DNA of 64,000 nt from Margaritispora aquatica (lineage: Eukaryota; Ascomycota; Leotiomycetes; Helotiales; Discinellaceae), in assembly GCA_007644065.1 (NCBI GenBank), contig VJWN01000009.1, positions 1,240,001 through 1,304,000 of the forward strand, given 5' to 3'. Shown here piece by piece: positions 57,123 through 64,000 of this stretch. The notes beneath the pieces were generated by a model. That model did no database searches, had not been told where the DNA came from, and saw only the letters and a list, made by a program, of their open reading frames with translations. The first letter of the stretch is position 1; each line of letters opens with the position of its first letter. Made by a program: the position numbers and the translations under genes.

Positions 57123-58404
57123 CTTTCGGCGCCCAATAACGGCAGGCGCGACAGATGAGAGGAATCAATCAAATAGCATAGTGCAGATAGAATGAGGATA
57201 TACCCCATCTTAATAAGCTAAAGTCCACGAGGAGCTAGTCAAGCTTTCAGCCCAGCGGAGGCCATGGCATCGCTCAATGCAGAGCCCCAGGAAACACTCA
57301 ACGACGCAATTCATCACCACATTAATGCCAACACGAGGTCAGAGAAATGACTCGCTTCTTCAGGAAAGGAGAAAGTTGATACAAAATTTCATGTTCTGCC
57401 TTGGGGACGATGAAGCTGAAGTTCGCATAAATAGTGCCAAGATATGTTAAACGAGCGGAGCGAGATGGGGTAATAAAGGCACAACAACAGCCCTACAACA
57501 CTGCGAGACTCGACACAGGAGAACTCGTAATTCGAGCCCATCCCATGTTACTAATTTCCTCTTTCATGTTGGTATGAAAGTCACGGTTTCGACTATGGAC
57601 AGTCTCATCGGTGTGAGAGTGAACGATGCCCGACTGGTTCAACTCTGAAACATGCCAGATCTGCAACGCTCTGCCCTACAGATCTTGCTGCTAACGATTT
57701 TGGATCTGGTCATCGCTGTTCGCTATTAATAATCGCCGACGTGCTTCATCAGGAATAAGGAAATAAGAGTATTTAGATACAGGCGTCGTGGCCGGACAGA
57801 TCTTTCAAGCAAGCACAGCTAACTCGTTTTCCTCGCTTGAGTTCCGTGGAGCTTTAAGTTCAGTGACTGTTGCTAGACCACGACCTTGACTAATGTAAAC
57901 TTGACCAAATCACATCTTGAGGAGTAGTGGCATTAACGGGGGGACTCGCAGTTCAAGCAAATAGCAGACATGACTTTGTGGAAAGATCTTCGCGCGAGTT
58001 CTTCGTAGATTCGTCATCTCATGATGCTCGCTATAAAAAAGACAACCTCTTCATCTTGATCCTATGCCTCCGCAGTCCCTATCCATCGCTGTCTCTGAGC
58101 CGATGTGAAAAGAAAGAACCCATTCCATGATGTTAATCCTGCGCCGAATGCTGAAAAATCGGAGTACCAGCACAATACAGCTTGCCTGCCAGCCTAGAGC
58201 GTGCTTCTCCACAAGACATCCACGAGGCATGCTACCTCGAAACAATTTCCCACCCAGTACAATATATAACACACAATTGAGCCGACTGAGCAACAGAACG
58301 GACGGAAAATGTCATACCGTCTAAAACTTCGCTTTCGCTATGCAACATTTTAAGCAGTACACAACTCCAACCATATCTGATTCAAACCATCATAACTTTT
58401 GACA
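57123..58404. other. Intergenic, upstream of the hydrolase gene
   Basis: Promoter side of the hydrolase and 3' flank of STE50. No feature recognised. Confidence 0.4.
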
Positions 58405-60065
58405 TCAAAGCACACCCCCAGGAGGATCGGCATACGACGCCGTCTGCATTCCTCGGCCCTGATTAAGTCCTGCACTACCAGGACCATCACCGGGTTGCGC
58501 ATCAGCACTCGGACTTATCTTCCTGAGCATAAACATGGGCTTTTTGCCTTCCTTATCTAATTGTTTGAATAGAATAAGGGGTTTTTCATCCCTCCCTAAA
58601 CAACGCTCTTTGTCTCCGTACACAATGTATAATGCATATTGTTCCCATGGTGCATTGATGTTGTACTTTTTCAACGCCGCAGGTAGGACTTTGTAACACG
58701 GATCTTCCATGCTAACTCGGAAGGATTTGAAAATCTCAACCGAGCCATTGGATGATGGGGCTTCGAGTGCAGGTGTCTGTGCACCCCGCCTCGATGGTGC
58801 GGGCTTTTGACTATCACGAGGATATGTTGAGGGTTGGTACTGATCGTTCTCATTGCCTTGAAAGGTACTTCGTGCCGGTGTTGGTTGGTCTGACCGATAT
58901 GAACGAGATGCAAGAGTTGAGCCGCCAAGTGAAGGGGGTGACGTGGGGGAGGGTTGATTTGGTGAGGGGTGACCAGGGGAAATGGCTAATTGTCCACCAT
59001 TTATTGCAGCCAGATGAGATGACGATAGTACTGCTCTCTCTGCCGCTGCTGCAGGGTCTAGCGCTTGTTCCATAAGAGATCTCTCCTGACCCGATTGCAT
59101 ATACGTAGGGGATGAATTCCGTGGTTGGTCAATAAAGAACTTTTTCGTGGAGAATTTCCGAGATAATCCACCAGACTGTACCGACGAAGGCGTAGGTGCA
59201 GGAGGTGATATGATGGTCGATGAATCGTAATTGCTATATGAGGCTTGGTTATTTGATTCCGATGGGGCAGGATAGGGAAGTGGTTGTTGTTCCTTTGCCA
59301 TCCGGAATATTGGCAGCAGCTCTTCCCTCAATCTCGCATATTCTGATGTTATCCTTCTCAATTCCATCTCTGCTACACTCATTCGTTCATCCCGTATCCT
59401 CAGTTGTTCTACCAGAAGCTTGATATCTTTGAGGGTCGCTGTGGCATATTGGGCTTCTGCGTCGGCGGCTAAGTCGAAAATCAGTATCGACACAACTCAC
59501 ACAGATATAAAACACTCACACAAGGGCACATAATGATCGCTTTCTATCGGTATATCTTGCGAGATCTTTAAGTCATAGACGCTTTTCAGTATTGTAAGGC
59601 GATGCCCAACACTTGTGATCCCCATTTGCTTCAAGTCATCGTGCTGCAGAGCTACAAGCGCCTCGCCCACAATTTCGTTTTCTAATCGTATGAGCAAAAG
59701 AACGGTTTGATTCCTTGGAATATATTATGTGAAGACTCACCTAAGAAGGGGTCCCCATATTGTGGTAACCCTAGGCTTGCCACGAAATCTGCACATTCAT
59801 CGGCCGTCCACTCCGTTATGATGGTCTCCGGCAGTCTATCCCCAGAGCTATGAGCCCCATACGTGGTCGGCGTATGATCATTGCCCTCGGAACTCGTTGG
59901 TGATGCTTCGCTATCGGTGGCTAGAACTGGACTGTCGTGAACTGCCTCGCCGCATTAGATTTCAACCATGGCGCATACCCAATCACCCAGATGGTGCTCA
60001 CCTGAACGTTCATACTCGTCATCTGCATCTGACTCCGGATACGCTGTACCACTTTCAAAAGCCAT
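58405..60065 (-). CDS. STE50: Ste50-type MAPK adaptor (SAM + RA domains)
   Basis: Adaptor that tethers the MAPKKK Ste11 to Ras/Cdc42-type inputs in the pheromone, filamentation, osmotic and pathogenicity MAPK routes. Exons are complement(58405..59468, 59520..59681, 59741..59941, 60002..60065), with introns of 51, 59 and 60 bp; the product is 496 aa. The SAM domain is at about 62-128 (WTADECADFVASLGLPQYGD, LKQMGITSVGHRLTILK) and is interrupted by an intron. A coiled coil follows (LLVEQLRIRDERMSVAEMEL), then a Ser/Pro-rich linker. The Ras-association domain is at about 385-460 (SFRVSMEDPCYKVLPAALKK, WEQYALYIVYGDKERCL). The end, SYADPPGGVL, resembles other filamentous Ste50 proteins. It lies 0.65 kb downstream of the Bud14-like gene, in the same orientation. 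Confidence 0.95.
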
Positions 60066-60709
60066 GCTGTTCTGTCGCAAAGAGGAGCGCGATGCTGTCA
60101 AGAGGTCTGGCGGATGTGAGATTGACATTCAGATCCAAGAGATGTCCGAGTCCGGTTAGCGCATTCATGCCCTGTCCTGCGCCTAGGTAATTGAATCGCC
60201 AACTTTCCAATCAAGAACCAGCAAAACATTTTTTAATATTGATATGAAATTTATTGTCTGGTTCAGAATTTTAATATTTAATTTGTTGTATATTTGGGTG
60301 ATCCCCATTATGAGGTAATACATGTCGTGTACAAGTCTGTTATTGAGCAAGACTTCACTATTCCAGATGGGGTTTTGATTGAGCAACACAGTCGTCCAAT
60401 CTGTACAACGACAGAACATTGGTCCGACTTCAATGGATGCTCGTGGGACAATGCATACCAGCAAAGGTCACAGAAAAGATCAGTCAGGGCCAAAGACAAA
60501 CTTGAACAGGGTCATAAAGTATTTGTAGGGTCAGTGACCAGCAGTTAATATAACAAAAATGGTATAAAAGTTTCCATCCCATCCATATCCATGTCACCCT
60601 ATTCTTCACAAGCCTCCCAGTTGCGCCATATTCAACAATCAAGTACGCCCAACCCGAAATCAATCATAATTTCGTGAATCATCTACAAACCAGCTTTTCT
60701 TTGTTTTGT
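60066..60709. other. Intergenic between the BUD14-like gene and STE50
   Basis: Likely STE50 promoter; AT-rich at 60205-60300. No other feature seen. Confidence 0.45.
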
Positions 60710-63700
60710 CACCTCGACGACTGGGTCCTCATCTTGCGAGCCAGCCAGTCTCCGAGCATACCATCGAGACGCTGCGGAGATGTCAGTAAAGGTTATAATT
60801 GAGAGAGAGTAGTAGCTTACTGATGTGATGTCTGCTAACTTAGCATTCTCTTCTCTAAAGAGATTCCCTGTTATAGGGTGATCTGGGCCGGCAGGGACCA
60901 CCCCTGATTTGTCGTATACCACGACCAGTAGATCTTTGATATCCGCGTCGTCATCAAAAAAGGTTCTTAGGTGAGCATCGCTCCACGTTGGAGTGGAGGT
61001 AGAGGTGGTGGAGCTCCCTTCTTTCTTATCTTGAGCATCATCTACGTCTATCAGATCTGGTGATGGCGACGAGACAGGCGATGGTGGGTCCTCCTGGCTC
61101 GAGGTATCTACCATAAGTGCTGGGGGATATGGTTGTGATGTGACTGGCGACACCTGAACTGGAGATTCTGATAGCCGGTCTTCCATTGTACTAGATCTCT
61201 CTTCTGCAGGAGTCCCAATATAGCTATCTGGAAAACTACCAGGGATAGGGCGAACTGCTTGTTTGCTAGGCGCTCTCGTTGGTTCCTCTACGGAAGATTC
61301 CTCTGAGGATGAATCAAAATCATCCAATTCCACGCGTGCTTTTCCTCTTTTGGCTTTGATGGGTTTGGGTTCTGAATTGGACCTGAGAATCTTGGAGATA
61401 GTACCTGCAGATTTTGGCTCTTTGGACGTTATAAGGATAGAAGTTGGCGCTCTTGAAGTTTCTGGGGATACGATTCGCGTCTGTTCCTGGCTCTCAGCAG
61501 CCTCTGGTTGCACTAGGCGCATAGAGGGTGCCTGGGTGGTCACAGCAGGAGCTGCACGGTCAGGTGTAACGGTCCGTTGTGGATCTGACAACTTCGCTTC
61601 TCTAACTTGGCCCGCTTTATGACTGGGCGAGACATCTTGTCGTGGCTGTTTTTGCAGCTTGCTTGGTTGTCTCTGTGAATCGAAAGATTGGGTAGGAGTA
61701 TGATTTGAAGCTTGCTCTTCAGTTCCCATAGCATCCTCGGAATCTTTGCTCGGTGCTGGCGATAACCTATCCTTCTCTGTTGAGGTAGAGCGTTTTCTAG
61801 TCATAATCTCCTCAATTTCGTCGTCAATTGCTTTCGCTTTCTTTTCCTTGCGCTTGAATAGACCACTGAGCATTCCGCCTTTCTTCTCTTTGTCCTTCTT
61901 TTCTTTCTTGTCTTTCTTATCCTTGTTCTTCTCGGGAGAATCTTTATCTAATTTGTCAAGACTGGGACGCTGTTTGAGTTCCTTGGACTCATTTGAAGTC
62001 CTAGTAGAAGTACTTGAGTCATCTCGTAGCAAATTTGGTGTGAGGGTAATCTTTCTAGTTTCAACAGTATCATCTTTGAAGAAGGAGTCGGTATTTCGAA
62101 CAGTGCCATTCCTGGACTTGCTCTCCACCTTGCCATCAAAAATCTCATCGCTTGAGCGGGAGGCCTCGGAGCTTGTCTTGGTAGTCGTTTCTCCATTCTT
62201 GACGTCTGCTTCCGATGCATCTGATTTAACTTCTCGAATTTCGGATCTTGTCTTTAATGGTTCAACAGCCGCTACTTCTTCCTCGTCAATCCTCTGCTCT
62301 TGGGCTTGCTCTTGTTGGCCATTCTGTCCGTAGAAATCGCCGTCACCTTCATCCTCGTCTGACGAGTAGTCCACGTCTGAAGCCTCTACGTAGGTGGGAG
62401 CTGTAAAGGTCACAGTTTTAGCATTTCGTCGACGGATAGCGATTTTGAGAGGATTTCTTGATTTCTCGGCTTGGTCCCCAAGCATAGTCGAAGTGAGCTG
62501 GATATTGTTAGACTATTTTCGCTACTAAATCTAATATTGCTTACATCGATGTTTCTGTGCTTATTTAAGCGAGCTAATCGCTCAGTTGGTGTCTCAATGT
62601 GTTCTGCTGGTAAGTATCCTGAACATCTTAGCCTCGTCGCTTGTCAGATTTGGCAGCACACTAACCAATACTACTATCCTTGACTACTCGTACCAACCAC
62701 CAATAGCTGTTGCTGTCATCGAGCAGGACCATGGTGTCTCCTTTAGTGGCATTGGCTTGACCTTCGACTGTGGCGACGAATGTATGCAATGCATAAACAA
62801 ACTCGAAATCAATGTCCTCTATGTTTTGTAAGCATTCTCCACCCCAACCTGAATCAACAAATCTAGAGTCAGCAGAACAAGGAATGTGGTAATCATCATC
62901 ATCCTCGGAGTCGTAAGGTATTGTAGGTGAGCTTTCGTTTTCGTTTGGTTCTTCGATCATCTCCTCTTCAAAGACTTCCACACCTTCATCCAGTATGTCC
63001 AAATCGCTTGCAAGAATGTCTTCAGCCAACTGATCCAAGTCGTAGTATTGCTCGTAGTCGTATTCCTCGCCATTCTCCTCGACATATGGAAGTAGATTGT
63101 CCAATCGTGGCAGGGAGTTGTCCTCCATAGAAAGCTCATAGTTCGATTCGCTGGCAGTCTCGTCCGGATACTCACCTGGAAGATGACGATGATGTGCTTC
63201 ACTGCTCCAGGGCTGGAGGACGCCTGCGACATCCAACTCAGGAAGCAGTGTCATAGGGAAATGATCGGGTGTCTCCACAAATGGTGAAGAGCTTGCACAG
63301 CACGCTTGTGATATTGCCGACACTCTTGGAGTTCGAGTAAGAGAATCTGATCGTTGGGGCCACAGATGAGAAAGGGAATACCCACCATCATCGATAGATG
63401 GAGAGCTCGAAATTTTGTCCATCATATCATCGTCCATTCCGTCGTCACCCTCCGCGTCTGCCATGTCTGCGTCCTCTGCCGTTGATCCTGTCAGACCTCC
63501 GTTCTGTGCAATAGCCAGATTGTCCTGCTTTTGAAGATTGCCGTTTGATAATTTGGATGCTACTCCGGTCGCGAGATCATCACCGTACTGCTGTAACTCC
63601 TGAGCCTCGCTGTTCGACCATTCCTTTGACACTCGCGGACTTCGTTGAATCTCCTCCTTTGCCTCTTGCGCCACCTCACGTAGCGTGTCTGCTTGATGAG

Positions 63701-63883
63701 GAGCTGGGGGTCCAGAGCCTAGGGGGGCCGGCTGGGTTGGTTTTCTGGTGTGGTCTTGCGCCGAGGGGGCATTTTGATCTTGCAGATCGATTGAGTCTGT
63801 TTGAATAGACGTCAGTCATTGGATTTTTATAAACAAAGACTTGGACTCCTCCTACCCGCTCGAATGATTTCTGGTCGTGTCAT
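60710..63883 (-). CDS. BUD14: Bud14-like SH3-domain protein
   Basis: Regulator of cell polarity. In yeast, Bud14 acts with the Kelch proteins on the formin Bnr1 and binds the PP1 phosphatase Glc7. Five exons, complement(60710..60772, 60821..62497, 62545..62618, 62666..63796, 63856..63883), with introns of 47-59 bp, give 990 aa. The tiny first exon encodes MTRPEIIRA. An acidic N-terminal half (EENGEEYDYEQYYDLDQL, EEEMIEEPNENE) leads to the SH3 domain at about 342-398. It carries ALHTFVATVEGQANA, GDTMVLLDDSNSYWWLVRVV and, across an intron, GYLPAEHIETP. Next come PTERLARLNKHRNID, a RRRNAKTVTF patch resembling an RVxF PP1-docking site (KTVTF), Lys/Glu- and Ser-rich regions, and a C-terminal LDGMLGDWLARKM helix. 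The order matches filamentous Bud14 homologs. Confidence 0.92.
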
Positions 63884-64000
63884 GATGTTTCAATTGCATG
63901 GGTGTTTTGAATTCAGCGATTGTCGCAGTGTCGTAGGGACAGTGGGAAAGTCGAATGCACGAATCCGCACTTTGACCTGAGCAATCTATATCATCCAATG

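Noticed and set aside
61746..62333. Plus-strand 195-codon frame rich in Ser/Leu/Phe
   Set aside because: Complement of the Lys/Glu/Ser-rich part of the Bud14-like protein.
1..64000. CRISPR arrays, prokaryotic operons, Shine-Dalgarno sites
   Set aside because: The window is clearly fungal nuclear DNA with spliced genes. The direct repeats seen are microsatellites or degenerate repeats without regular spacers.

Overview
This window looks like chromosomal DNA of a filamentous ascomycete (Pezizomycotina). The genes carry many short introns (46-93 bp is typical) with GTAAGT-like donors and CTAAC-type branch sites. Intergenic space is long and rich in microsatellites. Fungus-specific families are present: a HET-domain protein, an Egh16-like secreted virulence factor, WSC proteins, Ste50 and Bud14. 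The overall flavour is Leotiomycete (Botrytis/Sclerotinia relatives), but that is an inference from family content and not a search result. All exon coordinates were built by hand from splice motifs and reading-frame continuity.

Layout. 1-1.3 kb: ZIP metal transporter, 5' end cut by the window edge (+). 2.2-4.6 kb: HET-domain gene with a homopolymer frameshift (-). 5.2-6.1 kb: secreted Egh16-like protein (-). 8.9-14.7 kb: an accessory island of three charged, lineage-restricted-looking hypothetical genes. Two are paralogs, one decayed and one intact. The third is interrupted by a perfect 17-bp tandem duplication. 15.3-16.2 kb: five-exon small secreted cysteine-rich protein with a Kex2-like site (-). 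17.7 kb: intron-containing tRNA-Ala (-). 18.3-18.8 kb: degenerate direct repeats. 20.2-21.1 kb: cysteine-rich, Ser/Thr-rich surface protein (+). 24.2-25.9 kb: secreted protein with two WSC domains (+).

30-32 kb: LCB2, the serine palmitoyltransferase subunit, behind a 4-kb upstream region rich in simple repeats (+). 34.4-36.3 kb: type II NADH dehydrogenase (-). 37.2-38.6 kb: GNAT acetyltransferase (-). 40.5-42.5 kb: single-pass membrane protein with a poly-Gly ectodomain (+). 43.5-45.1 kb: conserved fungal hypothetical protein (+). 46.0-46.5 kb: small membrane protein (-). 47.5-48.5 kb: triosephosphate isomerase (-). 49.5-51.4 kb: Pro/Gln/Ser-rich hypothetical protein (-). 55.5-57.1 kb: epoxide-hydrolase-like alpha/beta hydrolase (-). 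58.4-60.1 kb: Ste50 (-). 60.7-63.9 kb: Bud14-like SH3 protein (-).

How the genes relate. The right half is mostly housekeeping and signalling: sphingolipid synthesis, mitochondrial NADH oxidation, glycolysis, and the Ste50/Bud14 pair linked to MAPK signalling and polarity. The left half is accessory: secreted and surface proteins, a HET gene, decaying paralogs and gene-poor repeats. No operon-like logic is expected. No new multi-gene system is demonstrated. The least explained material is the 8.9-14.7 kb hypothetical cluster and the Kex2-processed small secreted protein.
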